Source: Clostridium sp. UBA1056
GTDB lineage: Bacteria > Bacillota > Clostridia > Clostridiales > Clostridiaceae
Direction: 5' to 3'
Assembly (NCBI GenBank): GCA_002316385.1
Contig: DCDL01000050.1
Location: forward strand, 23,674-87,673
Length of the DNA: 64,000 bases
In this document: piece after piece, positions 15,692-24,218 of the stretch
Layout: each line of letters starts with the position of its first letter
Numbering within the stretch: position 1 is the first letter of the stretch
Program-made: the position numbers and the translations under genes
The notes under the pieces: generated by a model
Database searches by the model: none
Told to the model about the DNA's origin: nothing
What the model saw: only the letters and a program-made list of their open reading frames with translations

Positions 15692-18325
15692 CTAATATGC
15701 TAATCCAGCTAATCTATTATTTCTTCTACTTAAATTAGAAATCTCTTTCTCCATAAATTTTGCAGTGCCCTTTGCTATTGTTCTAGCATCAAGATTAATG
15801 GTATTTTCAACAACTGTAGTTCTTTCTGATAATAAAACTTCTAACACCTTAGTAAGAATACTATTTTGCTTATTCATAGAAGTTAATAGCTCACTATTAT
15901 AAGATTCTACTGTAGCTTTTCCACCTCTGATAAAATCATTAACACCTTCTGCCCTTGGAGTTCTAGCATTATAATATTGACCACTTAATGCTATATTAGT
16001 AAACTCTTGTGCTCCTGAAGTATCTAAGTTAACTCCTAAGTCTAAACTCTTACCTTCAAATGGATTAATTTTTGATATAAATCCACCTACTTTATCTCCA
16101 ACACTACCAAGCCAATCAAATAAACTTTTAATTCTATCAATTACCCATTGAATCGGAGTTAACACAAACTCCATAGCTGATGTTACTGACTCCTTAAAGC
16201 TATCCATATAAGGTAGAACTTTATCTATAACTCCACCTATAACTACTGATAGAGCATCCCATACTGGCTTCAAAATATTATCCCATACACTTTTAATTCC
16301 TTCAAAAACAACACCACAAGTATCTAATAATGAAGATATTATTGGTCTTAAAGCATCAATTATTCCTTCTATAACTACTTTGATAATATTCCATAATGGT
16401 TTTCCTACATTCTGCCACATAGTATTCATTGAATCAATAACTGAGTTGAATACTTCAGCTATTTGTGGTGCATATTCCTTGAACCAATCAACAACCATTC
16501 CTACAACTTCAACAATGAATCCAAAAATCGGTTTCCCTACTGAATCCCAAATCGTAGCTAATAAATCACATACTATTTGAAATGCAGTTGAAATTCCAGG
16601 CATACACTGAGCTATAAAGTTAACAACAACCTCTATAAGTTCTCCTATTGATGTAAACAAAGGCTGAATAACTGTATCATATATTGATTGCATAGTCATC
16701 CAAATTGAAGCAAACCCTTCTTTTATAGGATCTAAATTCTCATAGAATGATTGCTTAAGATTAGCAAACGCTTCTTTAATACCTTCAAAGTTTGACTTAA
16801 CTGCACCCACTAATAATATTATTACTGCTATAACACCTAGAATAACTCCTATAACTGGTAATATTGAAGCAGTAAAGAAAGCTCCAAATCCTCCAGCAGT
16901 TGCAATTGCAGTTGATAATGCTCCAAAAGCTCCAACAATAGAACCTATTGAAGAAATTAATATTCCTAGTACCACAATGATAGGTGGTATTATCATAGCA
17001 ATTACTGAAAACATAACCACTGTTTTCTTTGTCTTTTCATCCATTTTTCCTAACTTAGTCACAAAGTCAGTAAATTTAGAAAGTAAAGGTTCTAAAATAG
17101 GTAGTAATACTTCACCAAATATTTTAGATAAGTTTTTAAGTGTTGCTTGTAATCTTCTTATACTATTTGCCCATCCATCATTTGTTTTCTCAAAATCTCC
17201 TGAAGCAATATTAGTTTTCTCTAAGAAGTATTGAACCCCCATTAAAGACTTCTCTTCTTGGTCAAGTTCCTTCCAAACCTTTCCTATGCTACTAGCATAA
17301 TCTTCTAATATTCCAACGTTCATTAGAACACCATAGTTATCTGCAACTGCATAGTTTCCTTTTAAAATACTTTGAATATCTTCTTGAACCTTATCTTGAT
17401 TAGCATTGAAGAATGAAGTTAAATCTGAACTTCTTTTAACTAATGTATCAGTTAGTTTAGATAATTCTTCTTTTGAAATTTTAGTATTTCCCTGAAGCAT
17501 TGCTCCAAATGAACTCATTGATTTATAATAAGCTTCCTCACTTAAACCATGAGAATTTACTAATTCATTATTATAGCCAACTAATTTCTTAGTAGCATCA
17601 CCATAAATAGATTCAAGTACATTTAGGCTTTCACCTATGTTAGAAAAAGAGTCTACACCTGCACTTGCCACACCTAATAATGGTGCAGTTACTGCTAAAG
17701 TTAATTTAGTACCAAAACCTTTGAGTTTATCTCCTACTGAGCTAATTTTACTTCCTACATCTGAAAGCTTTTGACCAACCTTATCAAAACTCATAGTTTT
17801 CAATGATTGTTCTGTATCTTCTATTTCTGCTTTAAACTTTCTCATATCAGCTTCAGTATTATTAAGCTCAGTTCCTAAATTAACCAATTTATTATCTGCT
17901 GAAATTACTGCTCTTTCTTTAGCTTGTAAACTTTTTTCTGCTTCCTTTAATTCTTTTGATAAAGATTTTACTTCTTTAGAGTTTTCTCCATAAGTAGCTT
18001 TTGCTTTCTCAAGATCTGAAGCTAAACTAGCAACTTTCTGCTTTTGATTTTCATAAGCCTGATTGCTTGTTTTTAATACTTCTTCAGCTTCTTTCATTTG
18101 CTTCTTGAGTATTTCTACTTTTTGTGATTGATCTTTTAATTGTTCGCCTAATGAAGATATTTTAGCCTTAGCTCCTTCAGTAGTCTTTTCAAAATCTTTA
18201 ATACCTGCACCAGCTTTATCAAACTCACTTTTAGTATTTTTGATATTAACATTTAAGCTTTTTAATTGACTTTCTGCCGATCCAACATTAATTCCTATTT
18301 TTACTTCTAACTCTCTACTTGCCAT
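15692..18325 (-). CDS. Tail tape measure protein
   Basis: 877 residues. N-terminal coiled coil up to about residue 190 (KISSLGEQLKDQSQKVEIL, EVLKTSNQAYENQKQKV), then a TP901-type tape measure domain (KLTLAVTAPLLGVASAGVD, NIGESLNVLESIYGDATK). A hydrophobic region follows at about 430-520 (VVMFSVIAMIIPPIIVVLGI, IGVILGVIAVIILLVGAV), then repeated Trp/Pro-spaced helices (IWDSVGKPIFGFIVE, MWQNVGKPLWNIIK, VWDNILKPVWDALS). At about 0.15 nm per residue it predicts a siphovirus tail near 130 nm. It is the last structural gene of element A: no Dit, Tal or receptor-binding gene follows. Confidence 0.95.
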   Translation of the reverse strand: MASRELEVKIGINVGSAESQLKSLNVNIKNTKSEFDKAGAGIKDFEKTTEGAKAKISSLGEQLKDQSQKVEILKKQMKEAEEVLKTSNQAYENQKQKVASLASDLEKAKATYGENSKEVKSLSKELKEAEKSLQAKERAVISADNKLVNLGTELNNTEADMRKFKAEIEDTEQSLKTMSFDKVGQKLSDVGSKISSVGDKLKGFGTKLTLAVTAPLLGVASAGVDSFSNIGESLNVLESIYGDATKKLVGYNNELVNSHGLSEEAYYKSMSSFGAMLQGNTKISKEELSKLTDTLVKRSSDLTSFFNANQDKVQEDIQSILKGNYAVADNYGVLMNVGILEDYASSIGKVWKELDQEEKSLMGVQYFLEKTNIASGDFEKTNDGWANSIRRLQATLKNLSKIFGEVLLPILEPLLSKFTDFVTKLGKMDEKTKKTVVMFSVIAMIIPPIIVVLGILISSIGSIVGAFGALSTAIATAGGFGAFFTASILPVIGVILGVIAVIILLVGAVKSNFEGIKEAFANLKQSFYENLDPIKEGFASIWMTMQSIYDTVIQPLFTSIGELIEVVVNFIAQCMPGISTAFQIVCDLLATIWDSVGKPIFGFIVEVVGMVVDWFKEYAPQIAEVFNSVIDSMNTMWQNVGKPLWNIIKVVIEGIIDALRPIISSLLDTCGVVFEGIKSVWDNILKPVWDALSVVIGGVIDKVLPYMDSFKESVTSAMEFVLTPIQWVIDRIKSLFDWLGSVGDKVGGFISKINPFEGKSLDLGVNLDTSGAQEFTNIALSGQYYNARTPRAEGVNDFIRGGKATVESYNSELLTSMNKQNSILTKVLEVLLSERTTVVENTINLDARTIAKGTAKFMEKEISNLSRRNNRLAGLAY

Positions 18326-18361
18326 TTGCTTTTATCTCCTTTCTTTTGAATAAAAAAATAA

Positions 18362-18401
18362 GGGAAAAAGCTTCATTGATAGAAACCTCTCCCCTTTTTA
18401 T
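18362..18401 (-). terminator. Attenuator between tail chaperone and tape measure
   Basis: AAAAGGGG...TTTTTCCCTT stem on the minus strand followed by ATTTTTTTA. It would lower tape measure expression relative to the tail tube genes. Confidence 0.6.
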
Positions 18402-18403
18402 AG

Positions 18404-18636
18404 TTAATCTAAAACTGCAAAAACTTGGCTATTTTCAGCATTGTTCTTCCTATTTGTTTCTTTATTTTCAATTCTATTTCTAGCATCAGGATTGTTAATT
18501 TTCATATGAATATTAATCTGCTTCATAAGATGTTTTAGACTGGAATTATAAAATTGTTCCTCACTCATATTAAATATCACTGTACAGATGTAGAATAGAT
18601 AATCTAAATCTATATCCTCTTGACTAGAATTATCTA
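18404..18636 (-). CDS. Tail assembly chaperone frameshift extension (gpT-like)
   Basis: In the -1 frame relative to the upstream chaperone gene, the frame continues from the slip site (A7G at about 18637-18645) as VDNSSQEDIDLDYLFYICTV and onward, to TAA 18404-18406, about 76 codons. It has no ATG and no ribosome binding site at its beginning, so it is expressed only as a fusion to the 18634-18969 gene. This matches the G/GT arrangement found just before the tape measure gene in lambda-like and many Gram-positive siphoviruses, where the fusion bridges the tape measure and the tail tube subunits. Confidence 0.85.
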
Positions 18637-18969
18637 CTTTTTTTCAGTTTCATTTGTAGCTTCAGGCATATTTAATCCTAGAACCTCAACTAATATTGGT
18701 GTGAACATTTCAATCACTGCTAATGGATTATACTGTTCAAAGAATTTAACTCCTACTGGATTACTCTTCTCACTCTTTCTAACAATAGAACCTAATAGCT
18801 TTATAATAGTTTCTTCATCCATATCTCCAACTTTTTGAATATCTTGTAAGAATGAAGATTTATTTTCTTTTTTATAGTGTGCAACTGTCCTAATATCCAC
18901 GCTTGCTACGTAATCTTCTTCACCTATTTCTAATTCTAAAACCACTTTATTTAAGTTAAAACTTGACAT
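18634..18969 (-). CDS. Tail assembly chaperone (gpG-like)
   Basis: 111 residues ending in EATNETEKK-stop, where the codons GAA AAA AAG TAG form an A-rich slippery site for -1 frameshifting into the downstream frame at 18404-18636. The protein (LNKVVLELEIGEEDYVASVD, QKVGDMDEETIIKLLGSIVR, PLAVIEMFTPILVEVLGL) fits the small helical tail chaperones of Gram-positive siphoviruses. It lies between the major tail protein and tape measure genes, the conserved position. Preceded by AAAGGAGATAAAAAG. Confidence 0.88.
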   Translation of the reverse strand: MSSFNLNKVVLELEIGEEDYVASVDIRTVAHYKKENKSSFLQDIQKVGDMDEETIIKLLGSIVRKSEKSNPVGVKFFEQYNPLAVIEMFTPILVEVLGLNMPEATNETEKK

Positions 18970-19006
18970 ACTCTTTTTATCTCCTTTATCTAATTATTTT
19001 AAAAAT

Positions 19007-19036
19007 GAAGAACTACCCAATAAGAGTAGTTCTTTT
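19007..19036 (-). terminator. Hairpin after the major tail protein gene
   Basis: AAGAACTAC/GTAGTTCTT (19008-19016 with 19026-19034), with CATTTTT on the minus side. Probably a partial terminator that lets the tail tube gene be made in excess. Confidence 0.7.
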
Positions 19037-19056
19037 AAGGTTTAATTATTTACTTT

Positions 19057-19650
19057 TTATACCGTTGGTGTTGATGAAAAAGTTCCATCAGGTAATAATA
19101 CACCAGTAAAGAACTTATCAAATGCTTGATCAAATTGTGTATCAGTACCACTAGGAATATGATTTTGATCCATTACTATATCAAACTTACCATCTATAGC
19201 TCTTGGTTTAGCCTTTCCAACTAATTTAATTGTCTTTTCTTCTACAGAATCTGTTTTAGTTGTAGCTTCTGTTTCATTCTTGCTTAAAATTACTTCATAT
19301 AAACATCTTCTTATTGGTTTATCAAGAGTACTTAACTCATAAATAAATGCAATTGTAGCTTGTGAATCTGAAGATCCAGTAACTAATCCACCTACTGAAT
19401 TTACTTCTTTACCACATAGTAAAGCTTCTATAGACGGTTCTAAATATGCCATCTCAATTTCTATCGACATAGCAGTTAAAGCATTTCCATAGTAATCCAT
19501 GATATCATCACTATAGAAAGCTATTTCACTATTTTCGTTTGTAGTCTTAACCAATTTCGCCCCCATTAGCTTGATAGGTGTTTCATAGCTTCCATCAGCC
19601 TTTAATCTTGCAATATGGATATTTTTTAAACCAACTATTCTATTAGCCAT
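19057..19650 (-). CDS. Major tail (tube) protein, phi13/TP901-1 type
   Basis: 197 residues. The N-terminus (NRIVGLKNIHIARLKADG, then YETPIKLMGAKLV), the acidic strand region ENSEIAFYSDDI and the C-terminal FDQAFDKFFTGVLLPDG fit the phi13-family major tail proteins of Gram-positive siphoviruses, which polymerise to form the tail tube. It is placed between the tail-terminator-type gene (19667) and the tail chaperone. Strong AAAGAGGTAAAAATTT site before the ATG; followed by a hairpin. Confidence 0.9.
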   Translation of the reverse strand: MANRIVGLKNIHIARLKADGSYETPIKLMGAKLVKTTNENSEIAFYSDDIMDYYGNALTAMSIEIEMAYLEPSIEALLCGKEVNSVGGLVTGSSDSQATIAFIYELSTLDKPIRRCLYEVILSKNETEATTKTDSVEEKTIKLVGKAKPRAIDGKFDIVMDQNHIPSGTDTQFDQAFDKFFTGVLLPDGTFSSTPTV

Positions 19651-19666
19651 AAATTTTTACCTCTTT

Positions 19667-19993
19667 CTAATTATTATTTTGAACATAATAAAAAGTGAAG
19701 GCTAATTGATTAAGTCCTAACTCTTTGCTTCTATAAGCTGGAGCTATATATCCTAATCTAAAACCTTCACTTTTCATTAACTGTTTTATTAAATTTTTAT
19801 TCTTGTTTAACCCTGATTCACAATATAGATTTACATAAATTGTATAGTTTTCAATATCTGCTACATCATCTGAGTAAAACTCATTTTTTTCTGAATATTT
19901 ATATACTATGCAATTCTTTATTGTTTCAGGTCGCTCTAGTGCATATACTGGCAATCCAGTATCTTCTAAAACTCTTATTAATTTTTCTTCCAT
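19667..19993 (-). CDS. Tail completion / DUF3168-like protein
   Basis: About 108 residues, starting at ATG 19991-19993 with AAGGTG 6 nt upstream (a GTG three codons earlier is unlikely because it is part of that site). LIRVLEDTGLPVYALERPE and FRLGYIAPAYRSKELGLNQL resemble the small tail-terminator or neck proteins that sit directly before the major tail gene in HK97-like modules. The stop of the upstream gp10-like gene is only ~10 nt away, so they are translated together. Confidence 0.75.
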   Translation of the reverse strand: MEEKLIRVLEDTGLPVYALERPETIKNCIVYKYSEKNEFYSDDVADIENYTIYVNLYCESGLNKNKNLIKQLMKSEGFRLGYIAPAYRSKELGLNQLAFTFYYVQNNN

Positions 19994-20003
19994 AAGTATC
20001 ACC

Positions 20004-20423
20004 TTATTTCAATATCTTATCTAATTCTACTAAGACATTTTTTTCTAAACTACTTAATACAACTGCTTCTGATGCTTTAGTTGCTTCATCCATCCATCCA
20101 GTATGTGGAGTTATTTTTTTACCACTTTTGTGCTCGTACCCATAGTGATGGAAATAAAGATGTTTAGTAGCTTCCCAATTGGTCTTATCAATACCAATTC
20201 CACCCCATATAGAACCTGACTTGTATTTCTTAATCTTCCCTACTTTAAGTTTTTCAGCTCCATTAGTTGAACCATCTTTAGCTTTAGGAGCTTTAGATTG
20301 TACTATTTTCAACCCTTCTTTAAGTGAGTTCTTAAATGCAGTAATACTAATTTTTTTCCCCACGTCACCTAATGAATCTATTGTTCTCTGAATATCTTCC
20401 CATCCATTAAAATCTAAGCTCAT
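20004..20423 (-). CDS. HK97 gp10-family neck protein
   Basis: 139 residues. DFNGWEDIQRTIDSLGDVGK, the Lys-rich centre (KAPKAKDGSTNGAEKLKVGK) and YFHHYGYEHKSGKKITPHTG with W-M-D-E-A are the HK97 gp10 pattern, a head-tail joining or tail-completion protein. Start codon overlaps the last base of the previous gene's stop (20423), typical of a tightly packed morphogenesis operon. Confidence 0.85.
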   Translation of the reverse strand: MSLDFNGWEDIQRTIDSLGDVGKKISITAFKNSLKEGLKIVQSKAPKAKDGSTNGAEKLKVGKIKKYKSGSIWGGIGIDKTNWEATKHLYFHHYGYEHKSGKKITPHTGWMDEATKASEAVVLSSLEKNVLVELDKILK

Positions 20424-20755
20424 TATTCCATCAGCTCCATCTTTAATTCATAGTATCTATTCATTTCTTCAATATTGTTAACATATGTAATGTTATACTT
20501 TTGATCATTAAACAATACAACATCATTTTGCTTTATAGGTTTACTTCTTACTACCCTAAGATGAACTCTCTTCTCTTGTTTGTAGATAGTTCCTTCACCA
20601 ATTCTAAGCTCATTACCTCTAACATTAGTAATCTTTGCTTTAGTAGTAAATATCTCTGTAAGCTTCTCCACTGGTATATTATCTTCATCCCTCTCTATAG
20701 TAGGTCTTAGTATTTTTATCTTATGTCTAAACTCACCAGCACTTATTGAAATCAT
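20423..20755 (-). CDS. Head-tail adaptor (SPP1 gp16-like head closure)
   Basis: 110 residues. AGEFRHKIKILRPTIERDED, TTKAKITNVRGNELRIGEGT, and VVRSKPIKQNDVVLFNDQKYNI match the phage head-tail adaptor / stopper family. It closes the capsid exit after DNA packaging and binds the tail. Positioned between the gp6-like connector and the gp10-like protein as expected. GGAGGTACTTACT precedes the ATG. Confidence 0.88.
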   Translation of the reverse strand: MISISAGEFRHKIKILRPTIERDEDNIPVEKLTEIFTTKAKITNVRGNELRIGEGTIYKQEKRVHLRVVRSKPIKQNDVVLFNDQKYNITYVNNIEEMNRYYELKMELME

Positions 20756-20767
20756 AGTAAGTACCTC

Positions 20768-21058
20768 CTATAAGTAGTTAACTGAATACATATCTAATAT
20801 ACTAGTTAGAATTAAGTTAGCTTTATATTGTAAGTTCTGTTGTCCTCTATTGTCATATAAATCACTCACAATAAGAAATAGAGCTACTTTAAAAGATTCT
20901 CTCTTTTCTTGAATCTGCTCTAAAGTTAATCCAGTATAGTCTTTGATATAATTGTTAGCAAAATTAACAAATGTCTTTATTAAAATATCATCATCATCAT
21001 GGAATACATTTAAGAACTCTTTTAGTTCCTGAATATCATCAATAATTAAAGTGTTCAT
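20768..21058 (-). CDS. Head-tail connector (gp6/QLRG-like)
   Basis: 96 residues, helical. DIQELKEFLNVFHDDDDILIK, NYIKDYTGLTLEQIQE and FLIVSDLYDNRGQQN match the small phage gp6-like connector proteins, including the Tyr-Asp-Asn-Arg segment near the end. It forms a ring below the portal. It follows the capsid gene after a GC-rich hairpin. Confidence 0.88.
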   Translation of the reverse strand: MNTLIIDDIQELKEFLNVFHDDDDILIKTFVNFANNYIKDYTGLTLEQIQEKRESFKVALFLIVSDLYDNRGQQNLQYKANLILTSILDMYSVNYL

Positions 21059-21083
21059 AAAAACCTCCTTCTTATAGGTAAAA

Positions 21084-21105
21084 ATGGGGGATAACCTCCC
21101 CCCAT
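21084..21105 (-). terminator. GC-rich hairpin after the capsid gene
   Basis: ATGGGGG/CCCCCAT with a short loop and ATTTTTACC on the minus side. It is well placed to give capsid mRNA in excess over the connector genes. Confidence 0.7.
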
Positions 21106-21127
21106 GAATTAACTATTTTCTAGCTCT

Positions 21128-22201
21128 TTAGGCAGAAACTAATTTACCTACTAATTGTTCATTTACTATTGCACCATCAAAGTAAGCACTTGCATGGATT
21201 CCAGTTTGACCTTGAGCTAAGTAAACCTCTCTCATTAAAGTGATGTTGATGTTTTGTGGTATTTTAACTGCGTATCCTTCTGCTACATTAGCAAATATAG
21301 CAACTTCTTTTCCTTCCATTGCATCAACCGTAAATACTCTCTTACCAAATAAAGTCATACCTAGTTCACCAGCTAGTCCACTAAATGATAATAATCCTTT
21401 AGCTAAAGCTTCTGATTGAATCTTTGTTAATGTGGATGGAGCTAAAATAAAGCATCCTTTGTCTGCTTTATGAACTGGTACTTTATTCATTAAAGCTACT
21501 AAGTCAACTAAAGCAACTTCAGCTCCAGCCATAACAACTGTGTTAGTTGTGTTTGCTAATCCTTCAACCTTATCTTGAACACCCATAACTAATGTATCAT
21601 TTATAAACTTAGCTAATTCTGCTGAAACTATTGCAATTACTTCATCTACAACATCAACACTTGAATCTAATAATAATTGGTTAGAAATTTTAGTTAATAC
21701 TCTAACTCCATTAGATTTTAAAGTTTTAGTTTTTAATACTACATTCGTATCTGTTGAAGCAGATAATTCATCAACAAAACCTACTGTTAATGCACCATCT
21801 TGAATATTAATTGTTAGATCTCCAACAACATTATAGATTTTAGCCATTTCAGCTAAAGGAGCTTGATTGTACACTTCTTTAACTATGTCTTGTGCGATTG
21901 TAGTTGGAACTAATCCAGCATTTCCAGCAACTGATAATCCTCTTACTACTTGTTCAAATTCTCTTCTTTCAAATTCCCTTTTCTCCATAACTTTTGTTAC
22001 CTCAACTTTCTCAACTTTTGTTAAATTTCTTGATTCTTGTTTAGCTTCAATAGTCTTGTTTAATCCTTCTATCTCAGCTTTTATTTCTGAAACTCTAGCA
22101 GATTCTTGTTCATTAAAAGCTCTAACTTCAGTTTCAGCAGTGTTTAATAAACCTTCCATCTCTTCGATTAATAAATCTCTTTGTTCTATAAGTGCTTTCA
22201 T
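21128..22201 (-). CDS. Major capsid protein, HK97 fold, with N-terminal scaffold
   Basis: 357 residues. Residues 1-95 form a charged coiled coil (the delta/scaffold domain, removed by the protease during maturation). The HK97 fold begins near GNAGLVPTTIAQDIVKEVYN, with the usual VVGDLTINIQDG, LTKISNQLLLDSSVDVVDEV and SGLAGELGMTLFGKRVF segments. Placed after the protease. Isolated hairpins bound the gene on both sides, consistent with high expression. Confidence 0.93.
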   Translation of the reverse strand: MKALIEQRDLLIEEMEGLLNTAETEVRAFNEQESARVSEIKAEIEGLNKTIEAKQESRNLTKVEKVEVTKVMEKREFERREFEQVVRGLSVAGNAGLVPTTIAQDIVKEVYNQAPLAEMAKIYNVVGDLTINIQDGALTVGFVDELSASTDTNVVLKTKTLKSNGVRVLTKISNQLLLDSSVDVVDEVIAIVSAELAKFINDTLVMGVQDKVEGLANTTNTVVMAGAEVALVDLVALMNKVPVHKADKGCFILAPSTLTKIQSEALAKGLLSFSGLAGELGMTLFGKRVFTVDAMEGKEVAIFANVAEGYAVKIPQNINITLMREVYLAQGQTGIHASAYFDGAIVNEQLVGKLVSA

Positions 22202-22238
22202 AGCTACCTCCGTAAATTTCTAAAATTTTGCATATAAA

Positions 22239-22274
22239 AAGAACTCACAACATTTCTTGTTATGAGTTCTTAAT
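22239..22274 (-). terminator. Hairpin between protease and capsid genes
   Basis: AAGAACTCA...TGAGTTCTT stem with TTTTTATATG on the minus side; probably an attenuator or processing site. Confidence 0.65.
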
Positions 22275-22939
22275 TACTTGTTCTTTTGGATGAAAATATA
22301 AGCTCTTAGCTTATCCAGTTCATCTTCAACTATATTTAATTCTTCTGAATCATCTTCAGTATCAATAGTTTCATCAACTTCATTAGTATCTTCTACTTTT
22401 TCTTCAACCATACCTGAAACTTCTTCTGAATCTAATTCAATTGTAAATATTCTTATCTCTTTAGCTTCTTCACCTTCAGCTCTAATTTCAGCTAAACTTC
22501 CACTATAAGCTGGGATTTTATCAGTAGTCAGCAAAGAAACCTCTGATAATTCAATATCTTCTAGCAATCTTCTGATACAACCCTTATTAGATTGTTCTTT
22601 CTTCTCTTTTAAAGCTCTAAATCCAAAACTACATCCTGATAAACCTTTCCTTTTTATTGATTCAATAGCAATTTCACTAGTTATATCAACTGCAAATCTT
22701 AATCCTATTTCATCTTCATAAAGCTCTAAATTATCTTCAGTAGAAGCTATTTGATTATTCCAAGAATGATTAAGTAACATTGGAATAGATTTAGCTTTAT
22801 GTAAGGCTCTTTTCCACATACCTTTCATTGTTTGTTCAACAAATCTTTCACCATTCTCCATAAGAACTTCTGAATCTCTCTCAGTAATATTTACATAGCC
22901 TTCAATATGAACTGAGTTATCTCTTATTTCATATCTCAT
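22274..22939 (-). CDS. Prohead maturation protease, HK97 family
   Basis: 221 residues. GYVNITERDSEVL, the conserved His-containing KSIPMLLNHSWNNQIAST (catalytic His in LNHS), and the later Ser-containing GLSGCSFGFRALKE (catalytic Ser) identify a serine protease of the HK97 prohead family (U35/S78). It cleaves the capsid scaffold. The C-terminal ~60 residues are acidic (EEKVEDTNEVDETIDTED), perhaps a removable self-cleaved tail. Confidence 0.93.
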   Translation of the reverse strand: MRYEIRDNSVHIEGYVNITERDSEVLMENGERFVEQTMKGMWKRALHKAKSIPMLLNHSWNNQIASTEDNLELYEDEIGLRFAVDITSEIAIESIKRKGLSGCSFGFRALKEKKEQSNKGCIRRLLEDIELSEVSLLTTDKIPAYSGSLAEIRAEGEEAKEIRIFTIELDSEEVSGMVEEKVEDTNEVDETIDTEDDSEELNIVEDELDKLRAYIFIQKNK

Positions 22940-22957
22940 ATTAAAAACTTCATCTCC

Positions 22958-24199
22958 TTATACTGCTTCATCTATAACTTCTTCTTCCTTAACTGAGTTT
23001 TTAACATTTTGAGTTGCACCAGTATTAGGAGTATAAACATTTCCGTTTGAAGGGTTATAAAGTACATCAGCAAGATTAAGTTTAATCATTCCATCTAAGC
23101 CTTCTATCTTAGGTAATTTCTCAATTGCTCTCACTTCATTTATTTGTAAGAAGCCTTTTTGAATCCCTTCTGAATAAGCTTCATATCTTTCTTTCATTGA
23201 AGCTTTCATAAGGTCTATTAAATCAAATGCAAAGTAATATCCTTGTTCCTTTTCTTTAGACATTAATAGATTTTTATTTAGCATCTTCTCTATTTTATCT
23301 ATTATAGGAAGTATTTTACTCTTAATTAATATTTTCTCATGCTCCTCTTTAGCACAACCAGTTGCTAGTTCATATGGAACTCCTAAAACTGAACAAATTT
23401 CATTATCAATTAGTTTAGTATTCTCATTAACTTGAGCTTGTTGATTAGATGTTGATATAGGCTTATAGGTTACACCATCATTCAGAATAATAGCTGATTC
23501 TCCATAAGCTTTACTGTTAATATCTCTCCAGTTTTGCTTAATACTTTGTATAGCTTGTTCACCAAGCTTTTTAGCACTTTCTAAAACACCTTTTGGTATA
23601 TTTGATGTTTTAGCTTGTGTTTTTTGATTCGTTATAATATAGTAAGCTGATTGTAATAATATTTTGTTAGTATCAATTATTCCAAATCCAGTTGCTCCAT
23701 CTTTTGAGTCATTTAGTAATGATAACATTTCCCAAGATTCTATTTGCTTTCCATTTACATTAAAAGCAACATCTTTAAAGATAGCATCATGGTTTTTAAG
23801 TGGAGTTACTACTGAATTTTCTATGTATCTTAAGCTCTTAACTTTAGTTCCAAGTTTCTCAATATAGATATATCCCTCTCCACTGACAATCATATCTTTT
23901 ATAATATTCTTCTTCATATCAAAACAACTAATAGTATCACCATTATCATTGTTTAAAAGCTTGATTCTAGTATCATCTTTAACTTCTATAACTTGTCCAT
24001 TTTTATCTTTTCTGTACAACTTAATTGGTAAAGATGCTATTTTATCTCCAATTAAATCTACACAAGTTTTAACCATTGGAATCTCCAATGCAACTCTTGC
24101 ATCAATAGCAATATCTTGATCATTTGTCGTTAATAGCAAATCATCAATAGTCATAACTTTAGATTCAACTTGTTTACTTCTTCTGCTAAATATCCCCAT
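22958..24199 (-). CDS. Phage portal protein, HK97 family
   Basis: 413 residues. ALEIPMVKTCVDLIGDKIAS, SLPIKLYRKDKNGQV, DMIVSGEGYIYIEKLG and CSVLGVPYELATGCAKEEHE are the portal family pattern; LIDLMKASMKERYEAYSEGI and NEVRAIEKLPKIEGLDGM form the end. The dodecameric portal is the DNA entry ring of the capsid. Located between TerL and protease in standard order. Strong AAAGGAGAAAAAATT ribosome binding site. Confidence 0.95.
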   Translation of the reverse strand: MGIFSRRSKQVESKVMTIDDLLLTTNDQDIAIDARVALEIPMVKTCVDLIGDKIASLPIKLYRKDKNGQVIEVKDDTRIKLLNNDNGDTISCFDMKKNIIKDMIVSGEGYIYIEKLGTKVKSLRYIENSVVTPLKNHDAIFKDVAFNVNGKQIESWEMLSLLNDSKDGATGFGIIDTNKILLQSAYYIITNQKTQAKTSNIPKGVLESAKKLGEQAIQSIKQNWRDINSKAYGESAIILNDGVTYKPISTSNQQAQVNENTKLIDNEICSVLGVPYELATGCAKEEHEKILIKSKILPIIDKIEKMLNKNLLMSKEKEQGYYFAFDLIDLMKASMKERYEAYSEGIQKGFLQINEVRAIEKLPKIEGLDGMIKLNLADVLYNPSNGNVYTPNTGATQNVKNSVKEEEVIDEAV

Positions 24200-24218
24200 A
24201 AAAATTTTTTCTCCTTTC

